Source: Pantoea rwandensis
GTDB taxonomy: Bacteria; Pseudomonadota; Gammaproteobacteria; Enterobacterales; Enterobacteriaceae
Assembly: GCF_002095475.1 (NCBI RefSeq)
Contig: NZ_MLFR01000022.1
Span: forward strand, 38,791-102,790
Length of the DNA: 64,000 nt
Direction of reading: 5' to 3'
Shown: positions 45,674-55,528 of the stretch, one piece after another
Layout: the number at the start of each line of letters is the position of its first letter
How positions within the stretch are numbered: the first letter of the stretch is position 1
Translations under genes and position numbers: made by a program
Notes under the pieces: generated by a model
The model's input: the letters and a program-made list of their open reading frames with translations, nothing else
The model's database searches: none
Told to the model about the DNA's origin: nothing

Positions 45674-45770
45674 AAAAAAAAAGCCAGCACCCGAGCTGGC
45701 TAAGAAACACTGGAAGCAATGTGAGCAATGTCGTGCTAACTCGGTAGTCAGGAGACGTTCCCGAGTCCGC
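45674..45770 (-). ncRNA. ryhB: Iron-responsive small RNA RyhB
   Basis: On the minus strand a ~97-base transcript contains the conserved RyhB core: AGCACGACATTGCTCACATT, then GCTTCCAGTG, then the terminator stem AGCCAGC/GCTGGCT with loop TCGGGT and nine T. Its predicted 5' end is at 45770 (GCGGACTCGG). The location between yhhW and yhhY is where ryhB lies in E. coli. A Fur box and promoter are directly upstream. It base-pairs with Hfq to shut off iron-using and storage mRNAs (sodB, sdh and others) under iron limitation. Confidence 0.95.
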
Positions 45771-45772
45771 AT

Positions 45773-45806
45773 GACAATAATAATCATTATCATTCGCGTA
45801 TGTAAA
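45773..45806 (-). promoter_or_regulatory. ryhB promoter with Fur box
   Basis: The 19-base site at 45773-45791 reads GATAATGATTATTATTGTC on the minus strand, differing from the Fur consensus at two positions. It overlaps a -10 TATTAT (45782-45777), with a -35 TTTACA (45806-45801) 18 bases upstream. Fur with iron would block RNA polymerase. Confidence 0.92.
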
Positions 45807-45896
45807 CCCCTTTTGAGAATTATTTTCCATTGACGACTCGCGAGAATTCCTTGATGTTAAAGGGGATTTTATTCACTTTGCACAAGGAGTCGCTCT

Positions 45897-46388
45897 ATGA
45901 GTCAGGTCACTGTTCGTCACGCCACACCCGAAGATGCCGCTGCTCTCACCTATCTTTATAGTCAGCAAGAAACCCAAGCGGGCACGCTGCAACTCCCTTA
46001 TCAGTCTCCGGTTCTATGGCAGGAACGCCTCAAAGAGAACCGTCCAGGCCAATACCGTCTGGTGGCGTGCATTGATGAAAAGGTCGTGGGTCAACTATCG
46101 CTGGATGGTATTACGGTGGCACGCCGCCGCCATGCCGCATCGATTGGTATGGGCGTCGATCCCGCCTTTCATCGTCGCGGCGTAGGCTCGGCGCTGATGA
46201 CAGCGATGATTGACTTGTGCGACAACTGGCTACAGGTGACGCGCATTGAGCTGACGGTGTTTGCCGATAATCATAAAGCGATTGGTCTGTATCAGAAGTT
46301 TGGCTTCGAAATCGAAGGGACCGCGAAGCGTTTTGCGATGCGCGACGGCGAGATGGTGGATACGCACTACATGGCGCGCTTGAAATAA
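45897..46388 (+). CDS. yhhY: GNAT-family N-acetyltransferase YhhY
   Basis: The 163-residue protein has the GNAT fold; acetyl-CoA binding motif A is visible as IGMGVDPAFHRRGVGSALM, followed by ELTVFADNHKAIGLYQKFGFEIEG. It matches E. coli YhhY, an N-acetyltransferase that acts on amino acids. GGAG lies seven to eight bases before the ATG. Position next to ryhB and ggt is conserved. Confidence 0.93.
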   Translation: MSQVTVRHATPEDAAALTYLYSQQETQAGTLQLPYQSPVLWQERLKENRPGQYRLVACIDEKVVGQLSLDGITVARRRHAASIGMGVDPAFHRRGVGSALMTAMIDLCDNWLQVTRIELTVFADNHKAIGLYQKFGFEIEGTAKRFAMRDGEMVDTHYMARLK

Positions 46389-46428
46389 CCCTTAGGCCGT
46401 CCTGTTAAACAACGCACTGAAGCCAATG

Positions 46429-46628
46429 AGCAGGCTGGGGCCGCTCAGGGGCTGGCATTTCGCAGCGCTGAACAGAATGAGTCTGCCAGGAGAGCCCGCA
46501 GGACGCGGGCGAAAGGCGGGGCGGCACACGATGTGCCATCCCCGCCGGTCCGTCAGGCAGATGAATGGCGTGAAGGAACCGCGTCAGCGGCGCGAGGACC
46601 GCCAGCCCCTGAGCGGCTCCAGACTGCG
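46429..46628. repeat. Nested-palindrome intergenic element
   Basis: The arms at 46429-46456 and 46601-46628 are complementary at 25 of 28 positions, with a perfect 17-base inner part (GCCGCTCAGGGGCTGGC). Inside, TCTGCC (46482) pairs with GGCAGA (46556), enclosing GCCCGC/GCGGGC (46494-46510) and a double stem GGCGGGG/CCCCGCC around GGCACA/TGTGCC (46515-46546). Short open frames crossing it on both strands are rejected. It does not share sequence with the element at 2681-2860 but has the same design. Confidence 0.65.
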
Positions 46629-46669
46629 TTATCACCAATACAAGCATTGCGCCCCGTTAATCGCGCTGG

Positions 46670-48421
46670 TTAATACCCAGCACTCAAATCATCCACTGAA
46701 CGCGGATCGGAAGCGCCATAGCGCATGCCATCCGGCCCAATCATGATGCTCTGGGTGCTGCCCATCGCTGGCATCACTTTCACATGCTGCCCCTTGGCTT
46801 CCAGCAAACGCAGCGTATCCGGGCTGAAGCCTTTCTCCACGCGCAGCTGATCCGGCAACCACTGATGGTGGAAACGCGGCGCATTGGTGGCTTCGGCTAC
46901 GTTCATGCCAAAATCGATGCTGTTCACCACCATTTGCAGCACGGTGGTAATAATACGGCTACCGCCTGGGCTGCCCGTCACCAGCCAGGTTTTGCCGTCT
47001 TTGGCGATAATGGTCGGAGACATCGATGACAACGGACGTTTGGCCGGCTGCACCGCATTCGCTTCACCACCCACTAAACCATACACATTCGGCGTGCCCG
47101 GTTTCGCGGAGAAATCATCCATTTCGTTATTCATCAGGATACCGCTCTGCCCAGCCACAATACCGCTACCGAAATAGGTGTTCAGCGTGTAAGTCACCGC
47201 TACGGCGTTGCCGTCTTTATCCACCACCGAGAAGTGGGTGGTTTGATTACTTTCGTACGGCTCCAGCTTGCCCGGTTTGATCTCGCTGGAAGGACGTGCT
47301 TTGTTGACGTCAATCTGCTGCGCCAGGGTTTTGGCGTAGGCTTTACTGGTCAACGCCTGCTGCGGCACTTTGACGAAATCCGGATCGCCCAAATATTCAG
47401 ACCGGTCGGCATAGGCGTATTTCTCTGCTTCCGCCATCACCTGCATCGCATCGGCGCTGCCAAAGCCCCACTTCGCCAGATCGAAGTTTTCGAGGATATT
47501 CAGGATCTGCACGATGTGAATGCCGCCTGAAGACGGAGGTGGCATTGAAAACACCTCATAACCGCGATAGGTGCCGCTGACCGGTTTACGCTCCACTGCA
47601 CGGTAGGCTGCCAAATCCGGTTTGCCGATCAGGCCGCCGTGCTGCGCCATTTCTCCTGCGATCTCATCCGCGATTTTGCCCTTGTAGAACGCATCGGGGC
47701 CCTGCTGTGCAATCAGTTGCAGACTGTGCGCGAGGTTCTTCTGCACCAGACGCTCGCCCTTCTGATAAGGCTTGCCATCCGCTTTATAGAAAATCGCCCG
47801 GCTGTTGTCATGATTGATCAACGTCTCTTTGCCGTAGGTCGCCAGATCGTCCGCCAGCGCGTCGTTCACAATAATACCTTCACGCGCCAGTTTGATGGCC
47901 GGCGCCAGCAGTTTGCTCAGCGGCAAGGTGCCGTATTTCTGCGCCGCCAGCGCAAAACCGGCCACGGTGCCCGGCGTGCCCGATGCCAGATGTGAAGTGA
48001 GAGACAGTTTTGGATCGGCATTACCTTGCTTATCGAGGAACATATCGCGGGTGGCATGTGCCGGAGCCATTTCACGGAAGTCGATAGCAGCAGTGCGGCC
48101 CGATGCAGTACGCAGCATCATAAATCCGCCACCGCCGAGGTTACCGGCCTGCGGATGGGTCACCGCCAGCGCGAAGCCCACTGCAACGGCCGCATCCACC
48201 GCATTACCGCCCTGTTTCAGAATATCGACGCCAACCTGGGTGGCCATCGCATCCACCGACGCCACCATGCCGTGCTGCGCTTTCACCGGATGAAAGGTAT
48301 CGCTGTCCACCCCATATGACACCGGTGGTGCACTGGCGGGCACGGCAAACGCACCCTGCACCACAGTAAAACTCATCAATAATGCCCAGCCAACCTGGCG
48401 CACGCTGCCCTTTAGTCTCAT
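46670..48421 (-). CDS. ggt: Gamma-glutamyltranspeptidase
   Basis: The 583-residue periplasmic enzyme has a signal peptide (LLMSFTVVQGAFAVPA). The autoprocessing site is at the TTHFSVVDKDGNAVAVTYTLN block, where the first residue of the small subunit is the catalytic Thr. Conserved LGGGGFMMLRTASG, SGIVAGQSGILMNNEMDDF and MSPTIIAKDG are also present. It hydrolyses or transfers the gamma-glutamyl group of glutathione. The start at 48421 with AAGGAAG is preferred over the longer frame. Confidence 0.96.
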   Translation of the reverse strand: MRLKGSVRQVGWALLMSFTVVQGAFAVPASAPPVSYGVDSDTFHPVKAQHGMVASVDAMATQVGVDILKQGGNAVDAAVAVGFALAVTHPQAGNLGGGGFMMLRTASGRTAAIDFREMAPAHATRDMFLDKQGNADPKLSLTSHLASGTPGTVAGFALAAQKYGTLPLSKLLAPAIKLAREGIIVNDALADDLATYGKETLINHDNSRAIFYKADGKPYQKGERLVQKNLAHSLQLIAQQGPDAFYKGKIADEIAGEMAQHGGLIGKPDLAAYRAVERKPVSGTYRGYEVFSMPPPSSGGIHIVQILNILENFDLAKWGFGSADAMQVMAEAEKYAYADRSEYLGDPDFVKVPQQALTSKAYAKTLAQQIDVNKARPSSEIKPGKLEPYESNQTTHFSVVDKDGNAVAVTYTLNTYFGSGIVAGQSGILMNNEMDDFSAKPGTPNVYGLVGGEANAVQPAKRPLSSMSPTIIAKDGKTWLVTGSPGGSRIITTVLQMVVNSIDFGMNVAEATNAPRFHHQWLPDQLRVEKGFSPDTLRLLEAKGQHVKVMPAMGSTQSIMIGPDGMRYGASDPRSVDDLSAGY

Positions 48422-48623
48422 TTGCGATCTTCCTTTGCGATTATTTACATTTGTTATTTTTTGATGCAAGTGTTTGCAAACACGATAAAAAGCGTAGCAG
48501 TAAGCCAAATTCGGTGCACTCCTGGTTCAGGACTTTGTGACATCGCATAAACTTATGACAGCAGCTCTTGTTGCCATACTGATGGCGACAGCACACAGCA
48601 GGCTGCATCAATGGAGGAAGACC

Positions 48624-48902
48624 ATGAAAAAATGGCTAATTGTGATTGCCGCATTGCTGCCACTGAGCGGCATGGCAAACATGCTCAATAATACCAGTGA
48701 GCCTTATAAACCCGGTTACAACCCGAGTCAGCAGCGCATGCAGACGCAAATGCAGGTCCAGCAGCAACAGCAGCAGCAGAAACTGCGGCAGGACCAGCAG
48801 CAGCAGAATCAGGAATTACAGCGGAAAATGCAGGAGCGAAGGGATAGCGCCCAGCAGCGCGTGATTCAGCAACAGCCGGGCCAGCAGCAAAACCAGAATT
48901 AG
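48624..48902 (+). CDS. yhhA: DUF2756 family secreted Gln-rich protein YhhA
   Basis: The 92-residue protein has a signal peptide ([18 protein letters not shown]) and a mature part dominated by Gln runs ([19 protein letters not shown]), likely a helical periplasmic coil. It matches E. coli YhhA; function is unknown. GGAGGAAG precedes the ATG. Its stop overlaps the convergent ugpQ stop by four bases. Confidence 0.88.
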   Translation: MKKWLIVIAALLPLSGMANMLNNTSEPYKPGYNPSQQRMQTQMQVQQQQQQQKLRQDQQQQNQELQRKMQERRDSAQQRVIQQQPGQQQNQN

Positions 48903-49642
48903 CGGAAGTCGGGACCGATAATGTCGATGCGGTCGGTACAAATCGCATCGACGCCCCAACTCAACAGCTCGCGCGCCCGCGCGGGCTGATTCACCGTATA
49001 TACCAAAATATGGAGTCCGGCAGCTTTCAACTGCGCGGTGCGTTCAGCATCCAATAATTTATGGTTCAGATGGATGGAGACGCAACCCAGTGCTTGGGTC
49101 AGCGCCGGCCAGTCATCGTGCCACTCATCCAGTAATAATCCGCGTGGCAACTCAGGTGCTGCCTGCATCGCTGCTTCCAATGCTTCATAAGAGAAGGAAG
49201 ACAACAGTGGCGCGGTTTGGCCTTGCCACAATTCGCGCGCGGCCAACGCCACATCGCGTCCTGTCTCCACCTCTTTGCCGGTGGTCGGCTTGATCTCAAC
49301 GTTCGCCATTATTTGATGCTGGCGGCAACGATCGGCCACATCACGCAACAGTGCCAGTGGCTCGCCTTCGTATTCGCGGCTGTACCAGCTACCTGCATCC
49401 AGTTGCGATAACTTACTCCATGAGAGATCGCCCGCCACTCCCCAGCCGTTGCTGGTGCGGTCCAGCGTGTCGTCATGCAACAGGAACACCTGCTTATCAT
49501 CCGACAGCTTGGCATCAAACTCGATCATGGTATGACCGTAATGCGCGCCGACATCAATCGCCGCCAGGGTATTTTCTGGGGCCAATTTACCGCCGCCGCG
49601 ATGGGCGACGATGTGTGGGTATGGCCAGTTTTCTACACTCAT
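48899..49642 (-). CDS. ugpQ: Glycerophosphodiester phosphodiesterase, cytosolic
   Basis: The 247-residue protein has the GDPD signature: [20 protein letters not shown] with catalytic His/Arg-Glu, EFDAKLSDD metal site, [14 protein letters not shown] with the second catalytic His, and [10 protein letters not shown]. It cleaves imported glycerophosphodiesters to glycerol-3-phosphate and an alcohol. The start at 49642 overlaps the ugpC stop (ATGA), placing it in the ugpBAECQ operon under PhoB. Confidence 0.96.
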   Translation of the reverse strand: MSVENWPYPHIVAHRGGGKLAPENTLAAIDVGAHYGHTMIEFDAKLSDDKQVFLLHDDTLDRTSNGWGVAGDLSWSKLSQLDAGSWYSREYEGEPLALLRDVADRCRQHQIMANVEIKPTTGKEVETGRDVALAARELWQGQTAPLLSSFSYEALEAAMQAAPELPRGLLLDEWHDDWPALTQALGCVSIHLNHKLLDAERTAQLKAAGLHILVYTVNQPARARELLSWGVDAICTDRIDIIGPDFR

Positions 49643-50712
49643 TCCAGACGCTTTCCATGGGTTGAATCGAAGAAGTGTAACGCATCTGGCGGCAGATGCA
49701 GCCACAAGGTGCTTCCTGCCTTCGGACGTTCGCTGTGCGGCAAACGCACCACCAGTCGCGTATTACCAATGCGGCCATGCGCAAGGTTGTCGGCACCCAG
49801 CATCTCCAGCGTGTCCACCACCAGCGGAATGCCACCGGCTTGTTGGCTGCTCAGTACCAGATGTTCCGGACGAATACCCAAGGTTAGCGGTCGGTTAGCC
49901 CATTTCGCTTTGTTCTCGCCCAGCGGCAGGCTATTGAGCGCATCGAGCGTAAAGCGCGTGCCATCGCTATTGATTTGGCCCGGTAGCAGGTTCATGGCCG
50001 GTGAACCAATAAACGATGCCACGAACTGGCTCGCTGGACGTTCGTACACTTCCACCGGTGTACCGACCTGCTCGACCACGCCTTTGTTCATCACCATCAC
50101 ACGTTGAGCCAGCGTCATGGCTTCCACCTGATCGTGCGTGACATACAGGCTGGTCGTTTTCAGGCGACGGTGCAGCTGTTGCAGCTCGAGACGCATCTGT
50201 ACTCTGAGGCGCGCATCGAGGTTCGATAACGGCTCATCAAACAGGAACACCGCCGGTTCGCGCACAATCGCACGGCCCATTGCCACACGCTGACGTTGAC
50301 CACCGGAAAGCTCACGCGGACGACGAGCCAGCAAGTGATCTAACTCCAGGCTGCGCGCCGCTTCCATCACGCGTTGATCAATCTGCTCTTTGCCCATCCC
50401 GCGAATTTTCAGGCCATAAGCCATGTTCTCGCCGACCGTCATATGTGGATAGAGCGCGTAATTCTGGAACACCATGGCGATGCCACGATCTTTCGGTTCC
50501 ATGTGGGTGACACGCTTGTCGTCGATATAAATATCGCCCGAGGTGACACGTTCCAAGCCTGCCACCATGCGCAGCAGGGTCGATTTACCGCAGCCGGAAG
50601 GGCCAACCATCACCATAAATTCGCCATCGTTGATGGTGATATTCAGGGGCTGAATAATTTGATTCTTGCCGTCATACGATTTGGTAACGGTCTGAAGGGT
50701 TACGCCTGCCAT
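49639..50712 (-). CDS. ugpC: sn-glycerol-3-phosphate ABC transporter ATPase
   Basis: The 357-residue protein has Walker [14 protein letters not shown], signature [13 protein letters not shown], Walker [14 protein letters not shown] and the C-terminal TOBE regulatory domain of MalK-like ATPases. It energises uptake of glycerol-3-phosphate and glycerophosphodiesters. It follows ugpE directly with zero spacing. Confidence 0.96.
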   Translation of the reverse strand: MAGVTLQTVTKSYDGKNQIIQPLNITINDGEFMVMVGPSGCGKSTLLRMVAGLERVTSGDIYIDDKRVTHMEPKDRGIAMVFQNYALYPHMTVGENMAYGLKIRGMGKEQIDQRVMEAARSLELDHLLARRPRELSGGQRQRVAMGRAIVREPAVFLFDEPLSNLDARLRVQMRLELQQLHRRLKTTSLYVTHDQVEAMTLAQRVMVMNKGVVEQVGTPVEVYERPASQFVASFIGSPAMNLLPGQINSDGTRFTLDALNSLPLGENKAKWANRPLTLGIRPEHLVLSSQQAGGIPLVVDTLEMLGADNLAHGRIGNTRLVVRLPHSERPKAGSTLWLHLPPDALHFFDSTHGKRLE

Positions 50713-51558
50713 TTATTTATCACTCTCCACCAGGCCACGCACAAAGGCACGTTGCATTACGAGTACCACCACCACCGGTGGGATCAGGGTTAATAACATT
50801 GCCGCCATCACTTCGTTCCACTGCGTTGGGCCACCGCTGGTGTTGATCATACTTTTCACCCCGGCAACTGCCGTGCTCAGGCTCGGATCGTTGATGATCA
50901 ACAGCGGCCACAAATACTGGTTCCAGCCGTAGATAAAGGTGATCACGAACAGTGCGGCAAGGTTGGTTTTTGACAGCGGTAAAACGATGTCCCAGAAGAA
51001 GCGCATCGGGCTGGCACCATCAATACGTGCCGCTTCAATCAGCTCGTCAGGCAGTGACATAAAGAACTGACGAAACAGGAATGTAGCGGTCGCCGAGGCC
51101 ATCAGCGGCAGGGTTAAGCCACTGTAGCTGTCGAGCATATTCAGGTTTGAAATCACTTCCACCGTCGGGAAAATACGCACTTCCACCGGCAACATCAGCG
51201 TGATGAAGATCAGCCAGAAGAACAGCGAGCGCAACGGAAAACGGAACCACACCAGCGCGAAAGCTGAGAGCATTGATACCGCAATTTTGCCCACCGTAAT
51301 GCCCAGCGCCATGATCAGGCTGTTGAGCATCATCATGCCGAATGCCGGGCCACTGCCGTTAACGCCTTGCGTCCAGATGCGTGAAATGTTGTCCCACAGA
51401 TGTGTGCCGGGTACTAAGGTCATCGGCACCTGATACACCGCTTCGTTATCCAGCGTCGCGGCAACAATCGCCACATACAGCGGGAACAGAATAGTCAGTA
51501 CGCCGAGCACCAGCAGGGTATGGCTGAAGATATCCAGCCCGCGTCGATTTTCAATCAT
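50713..51558 (-). CDS. ugpE: sn-glycerol-3-phosphate ABC transporter permease UgpE
   Basis: The 281-residue six-span inner-membrane permease has the EAA loop in [25 protein letters not shown]. It begins inside the ugpA stop (ATGA overlap). It forms the channel with UgpA. Confidence 0.96.
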   Translation of the reverse strand: MIENRRGLDIFSHTLLVLGVLTILFPLYVAIVAATLDNEAVYQVPMTLVPGTHLWDNISRIWTQGVNGSGPAFGMMMLNSLIMALGITVGKIAVSMLSAFALVWFRFPLRSLFFWLIFITLMLPVEVRIFPTVEVISNLNMLDSYSGLTLPLMASATATFLFRQFFMSLPDELIEAARIDGASPMRFFWDIVLPLSKTNLAALFVITFIYGWNQYLWPLLIINDPSLSTAVAGVKSMINTSGGPTQWNEVMAAMLLTLIPPVVVVLVMQRAFVRGLVESDK

Positions 51559-52442
51559 TGGTATTGCACCTTACGCTCGACAAAGCGGAATTGCAGGATC
51601 GTCAGGCCAATCACCAGCAGCATCAGCACCACTGACTGCGCGGCAGAGGATGAAAGATCCAAACCGGTAAAGCCTTCGCGGTAGATTTTGTAGATCAGCG
51701 TAGTGGTGGCCTGTACCGGTCCACCACCAGTCGCGGCATCGATCACCGGGAAAGTATCGAAGAAGGCATACACCAGGTTGACCACCAGCAGGAAGAAACT
51801 CACCGGTGTAATCAGCGGCAGCGACAGGTTGAAGAAACGACGGACCGGACCGGCACCGTCAATAGCCGCTGCTTCCACCAGCGATTTGGGAATCGACTGC
51901 AGCGCGGCGAAGAAGAACAGGAAGTTGTAACTCATCTGCTGCCAGATGGACGCCAGCACGATCAGGAACATCGCCTGACCGCTGTTTTGCGCGTAGTTCC
52001 AGTTGTAGCCAATCTGATTAAGCAGATGGCTGAACAGGCCGAGGCCAGGATTGAACAGGAACATCCACAGCACCGCAGCCACCACAGGCGCAACGGCATA
52101 GGGCAGCAGCAATAAGGTTTGATAGAGCTTTCTCAGGCGCACCACATAATCTACCAGCGCCGCCAGCAGTAGCGAGAAGGTCATACCGCACACGGTAACC
52201 AGTGCGCTGAACTCGATGGTGGTCCAAAAAGACGCCAGATAATATTCGTCATTAAACAAACGCTTAAAGTTATCCAGTCCCACAAAAGTGCTGGAGATAC
52301 CAAAAGGATCGATGCTTTGCAGTGAATACCACAGCGCTTCACCGGCCGGCCACAGGAAAAATATGGCGGTGATCACCAACTGCGGTGCGACCAGCAAATA
52401 AGGCAGAAAACGGGAGCGAAAAACGGGGCGTGATGAGGACAT
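51555..52442 (-). CDS. ugpA: sn-glycerol-3-phosphate ABC transporter permease UgpA
   Basis: The 295-residue six-span permease has the EAA loop in [25 protein letters not shown] and the N-terminal [24 protein letters not shown]. It lies 61 bases after ugpB, with a stem-loop in the gap. Confidence 0.96.
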   Translation of the reverse strand: MSSSRPVFRSRFLPYLLVAPQLVITAIFFLWPAGEALWYSLQSIDPFGISSTFVGLDNFKRLFNDEYYLASFWTTIEFSALVTVCGMTFSLLLAALVDYVVRLRKLYQTLLLLPYAVAPVVAAVLWMFLFNPGLGLFSHLLNQIGYNWNYAQNSGQAMFLIVLASIWQQMSYNFLFFFAALQSIPKSLVEAAAIDGAGPVRRFFNLSLPLITPVSFFLLVVNLVYAFFDTFPVIDAATGGGPVQATTTLIYKIYREGFTGLDLSSSAAQSVVLMLLVIGLTILQFRFVERKVQYQ

Positions 52443-52465
52443 AGCAGACTCGCCAAAAGAGAAAT

Positions 52466-52492
52466 CGGGGCTGACGCCATGCGCCAGCCCCG
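52466..52492 (-). repeat. Stem-loop between ugpB and ugpA
   Basis: CGGGGCTG (52466-52473) and CAGCCCCG (52485-52492) form an eight-pair stem eleven bases past the ugpB stop, without a T-run. Such hairpins protect the upstream binding-protein mRNA and lower downstream expression. Confidence 0.65.
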
Positions 52493-52503
52493 AGACAACG
52501 GAA

Positions 52504-53820
52504 TTACTTCACTTGCTGTTCAAAACGACGCAGCAGTTCATTTCCGCGCTTCACAGCGTTATCCAGTGCAGCCTGTGGAGCCTGTTTGCCCGTCCACACG
52601 CCTTCCAGCTCTTCGTCCACGATGGTACGAATCTGTGGCATGTTGCCCAGACGCATGCCTTTGGTGAACGGCAGAGGATCTTTATTCAGCATCTGACGCG
52701 TAGCGATATCCGCACCTGGGTTCTTGTCATAGAAGCCCTGCTGCTTGGTCAGCTCATACGCTGCGGTGGTGATTGGCAGGTAACCGGTCTTCTGGTGCCA
52801 TTCCGCGGCGATTTCTGGCTGCGCCAGGAACTTCATGAACTCTGCAACGCCTTTGTAGGTGTCAGCATCTTTGCCTTTCATCACCCACAGACTTGCGCCG
52901 CCAATGATGGCGTTCTGCGGTGCGTTAGGCACGGTTGAGTCGTATGGCATCATGCCAACGCCGAAGTTGAACTTGGCGTAATGCTTGATATCCGCCAGTG
53001 AACCCGAAGAGGCCGTAGTGATGCCGCAATCGCCGTTGTAGAACTTGGCGGTCGACTCATCTTTACGACCGAAGTAGGTGAAATCACCCTTCTTGTTCAT
53101 GTCTTCCAGCATCTGGATGTGGCGCACCTGAACGGGCTTGTTAAATTCCAATACCGCGTCGGTACCGTCAAAGCCGTTGTTTTTGGTGGCCACCGGCAGT
53201 GCGTGCCAGGCGCTGAAGTTTTCGATCTGGATCCAACCCTGCCAGCCGCTGGCGTAACCACAGGTCATGCCCGCTTTACGCAGTGCGTCGGCGTCTTTCG
53301 CCAGCTCCTGCCAGGTTTTAGGTGGCTGATCTGGGTTCAGACCGGCTTTCTTGAATGCATCTTTGTTGTAGTACAGCACCGGCGTTGAGCTGTTGAACGG
53401 CTGAGAGATCAGCTGACCGTTGCTGTCGCTGTAATAACCCGCCACTGCTGGTACGAACTGTTTTGGATCCATCTGCACGCCCGCGTCTTTGAACACGTCA
53501 TGCACAGGCACGATGGCTTTAGAAGCCATCATGGTTGCCGTACCCACTTCGTAAACCTGGAGAATAGCCGGTGCTTTACCGGTACGCACAGCAGCGATAC
53601 CCGCTGCCAGGCTCTGCTCGTAGTTACCTTTGTAAGTCGGTACGATTTTGTATTCTGGGTGAGCCTGGTTAAAACGTTGTGCCAGAGAATCGACTTCTTT
53701 GCCTAACTCGCCTTCCATTGAGTGCCAGAAAGGAATGTCAGTTGCAGCCAGCGCATTACCGCTGAGCGCCAGACCGAGCAACACACTCATCAGGCGGGGA
53801 CGAAGCGTAAAAGCGGACAT
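52504..53820 (-). CDS. ugpB: sn-glycerol-3-phosphate periplasmic binding protein
   Basis: The 438-residue protein, the same length as E. coli UgpB, has signal peptide [15 protein letters not shown]. The mature start is [21 protein letters not shown], with [22 protein letters not shown] and [14 protein letters not shown] typical of the family. It captures glycerol-3-phosphate and glycerophosphodiesters. It leads the ugpBAECQ operon behind a Pho box. Confidence 0.97.
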   Translation of the reverse strand: MSAFTLRPRLMSVLLGLALSGNALAATDIPFWHSMEGELGKEVDSLAQRFNQAHPEYKIVPTYKGNYEQSLAAGIAAVRTGKAPAILQVYEVGTATMMASKAIVPVHDVFKDAGVQMDPKQFVPAVAGYYSDSNGQLISQPFNSSTPVLYYNKDAFKKAGLNPDQPPKTWQELAKDADALRKAGMTCGYASGWQGWIQIENFSAWHALPVATKNNGFDGTDAVLEFNKPVQVRHIQMLEDMNKKGDFTYFGRKDESTAKFYNGDCGITTASSGSLADIKHYAKFNFGVGMMPYDSTVPNAPQNAIIGGASLWVMKGKDADTYKGVAEFMKFLAQPEIAAEWHQKTGYLPITTAAYELTKQQGFYDKNPGADIATRQMLNKDPLPFTKGMRLGNMPQIRTIVDEELEGVWTGKQAPQAALDNAVKRGNELLRRFEQQVK

Positions 53821-53917
53821 AAGTTTTTTCCTGTGCTGTTAGGTACGCGCGATATCACGCATTTTTTTGTTCGCGAAGTAACATGACATGCAAATATGAT
53901 AGAAAAATATCTGAAAT

Positions 53918-53935
53918 ATGACAGAGATGTGACAC
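53918..53935 (-). promoter_or_regulatory. Pho box of the ugp operon
   Basis: On the minus strand GTGTCAC-ATCT-CTGTCAT is a near-consensus PhoB box with eleven-base repeat spacing. A TATTTT -10 candidate lies eight bases downstream (53909-53904). Confidence 0.85.
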
Positions 53936-54002
53936 GCAAAAAACGCGTCAAACTATTAAGAAATAATTAAGTCTAGAGGAAGTATTGTACTGCGAAGACA
54001 GC

Positions 54003-54037
54003 GAGGAAAAGACGGCCTGGTTAAAGTACCAGACCGT
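54003..54037 (-). terminator. liv operon terminator
   Basis: ACGGTCTGG pairs with CCAGGCCGT (one G-U) and is followed on the minus strand by TCTTTTCC, just past the livF stop. Confidence 0.75.
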
Positions 54038-54045
54038 TGAAAGGG

Positions 54046-54759
54046 TTAAGCGCCCAGGTAAGCACTTCTGACGGCTTCGTTAGAAAGTAGCGCGTCACCG
54101 CTGTCTTCCAGCACCACGTGACCGTTCTCCAGCACGTAGCCACGGTCGGCTAATTTCAACGCCTGGTTGGCGTTTTGCTCCACCAGGAAGATGGTCATAC
54201 CCTCTTTGCGCAGCTGCTCAATAGTATCGAAAATCTGCTGAATGATAATCGGGGCCAGGCCCAATGATGGCTCGTCTAACAGCAGCACGCGGGGCTGGCT
54301 CATTAGCGCGCGGCCAATCGCCAGCATCTGCTGTTCACCGCCCGACATGGTGCCTGCACGCTGCACTTTACGCTCTGCCAGCCGTGGGAACAGCTGGTAC
54401 ACCCGTTCAATGCGCTCTTGATACTGCTGTCGCGTGGCAAAGAAACCGCCCATCGCCAGGTTCTCTTCCACCGTCATGCGCGAAAACACACGACGCCCTT
54501 CCGGCACAATCGCAATCGCTTCCCGCATGATTTTCGCTGTTTGCCAGTCGGTGATCTCTTTGCCGTCGAACACGATGGTGCCGCTGGTGGCACGTGGTTC
54601 GCCGCATAGGGTGCCGAGCAGCGTGGTTTTACCCGCGCCGTTCGCACCAATCAGCGTGACGATTTCACCCTGATTAATGTGCAGATTAATATTGTGCAGC
54701 GCCTGAATCGGGCCGTAATGGGCATTCACACCCTGCAGAGTTAAAATCGGGTTTGCCAT
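54046..54759 (-). CDS. livF: Branched-chain amino acid ABC transporter ATPase LivF
   Basis: The 237-residue ATPase has Walker A GANGAGKTTLLGT, signature MSGGEQQMLAIGRAL and Walker B VLLLDEPSLGLAP. The start at 54759 has GAGG six bases upstream and gives the E. coli length. It is the last gene of livKHMGF, separated from the livG stop by one base. Confidence 0.96.
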   Translation of the reverse strand: MANPILTLQGVNAHYGPIQALHNINLHINQGEIVTLIGANGAGKTTLLGTLCGEPRATSGTIVFDGKEITDWQTAKIMREAIAIVPEGRRVFSRMTVEENLAMGGFFATRQQYQERIERVYQLFPRLAERKVQRAGTMSGGEQQMLAIGRALMSQPRVLLLDEPSLGLAPIIIQQIFDTIEQLRKEGMTIFLVEQNANQALKLADRGYVLENGHVVLEDSGDALLSNEAVRSAYLGA

Positions 54760-54760
54760 A

Positions 54761-55528
54761 TTACGCCTCACCTAAATAAGCACGGATCACATCCGGGTTG
54801 TTACGCACTTCTTCCGGGGTGCCGTTCGCCAGCGGTGTTCCCTGATTCACCACATAAATGCGGTCAGAAATCCCCATTACCAGTTTCATATCGTGTTCAA
54901 TCAACAGCACGGAAACCTTGTGCTTGCCGCGCAGTTCGGCGATCAGTTCATCCAGCTCGTGGGTTTCACGCGGGTTGAGTCCAGCGGCCGGTTCATCCAG
55001 CATCAGGATTTCTGGACGCGTCACCATGCAACGCGCAATTTCCAGACGACGCTGCTGACCGTAAGCCAGGTTGCCCGCCTGACGGTTTGCCAGCTCCAGC
55101 AAGCCGATGCGCTCCAGCCAGGTAGCCGCACGATCCAGTGCTTCGCTCTCGCCGCGACGAAACGCCGGGGTTTTGAACAAACCTGAGAACACACCGCTTT
55201 TCAGGTGTTGATGCTGTGCCACCAACAGGTTCTCAATCACCGTCATTTCGCGGAACAGACGCACGTGCTGAAAAGTACGCACGATGCCCATGCGCGCAAT
55301 CTTTTGGCCCGGCTGGCCTTGCAGCTCTTGGTCACGCAATTTGATGGTGCCGCCAGTCGGCTTGTAGAAGCCGGTCAGGCAGTTGAACACCGTGGTTTTA
55401 CCAGCACCGTTCGGGCCAATCAGTGACACGATTTCCTGGGGATGCAGTTCCAGCGCCACATTGTTGACGGCCAACAGGCCGCCAAAGCGCATCATCAAGC
55501 CTTCAACGGCTAACAAAGGCTGACTCAT
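54761..55528 (-). CDS. livG: Branched-chain amino acid ABC transporter ATPase LivG
   Basis: The 255-residue ATPase has Walker [21 protein letters not shown], signature [15 protein letters not shown] and Walker [14 protein letters not shown], with the extra insert typical of LivG. It pairs with LivF. It overlaps the livM stop by four bases. Confidence 0.96.
   Translation of the reverse strand: MSQPLLAVEGLMMRFGGLLAVNNVALELHPQEIVSLIGPNGAGKTTVFNCLTGFYKPTGGTIKLRDQELQGQPGQKIARMGIVRTFQHVRLFREMTVIENLLVAQHQHLKSGVFSGLFKTPAFRRGESEALDRAATWLERIGLLELANRQAGNLAYGQQRRLEIARCMVTRPEILMLDEPAAGLNPRETHELDELIAELRGKHKVSVLLIEHDMKLVMGISDRIYVVNQGTPLANGTPEEVRNNPDVIRAYLGEA

Noticed and set aside
45579..45830. 83-codon minus-strand frame
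   Set aside because: Spans RyhB and its Fur-controlled promoter; the RNA explains the conservation.
46405..46746. 80- and 106-codon frames on opposite strands
   Set aside because: Lie across the nested palindromic element and the ggt 3' end; no ribosome site or family match.
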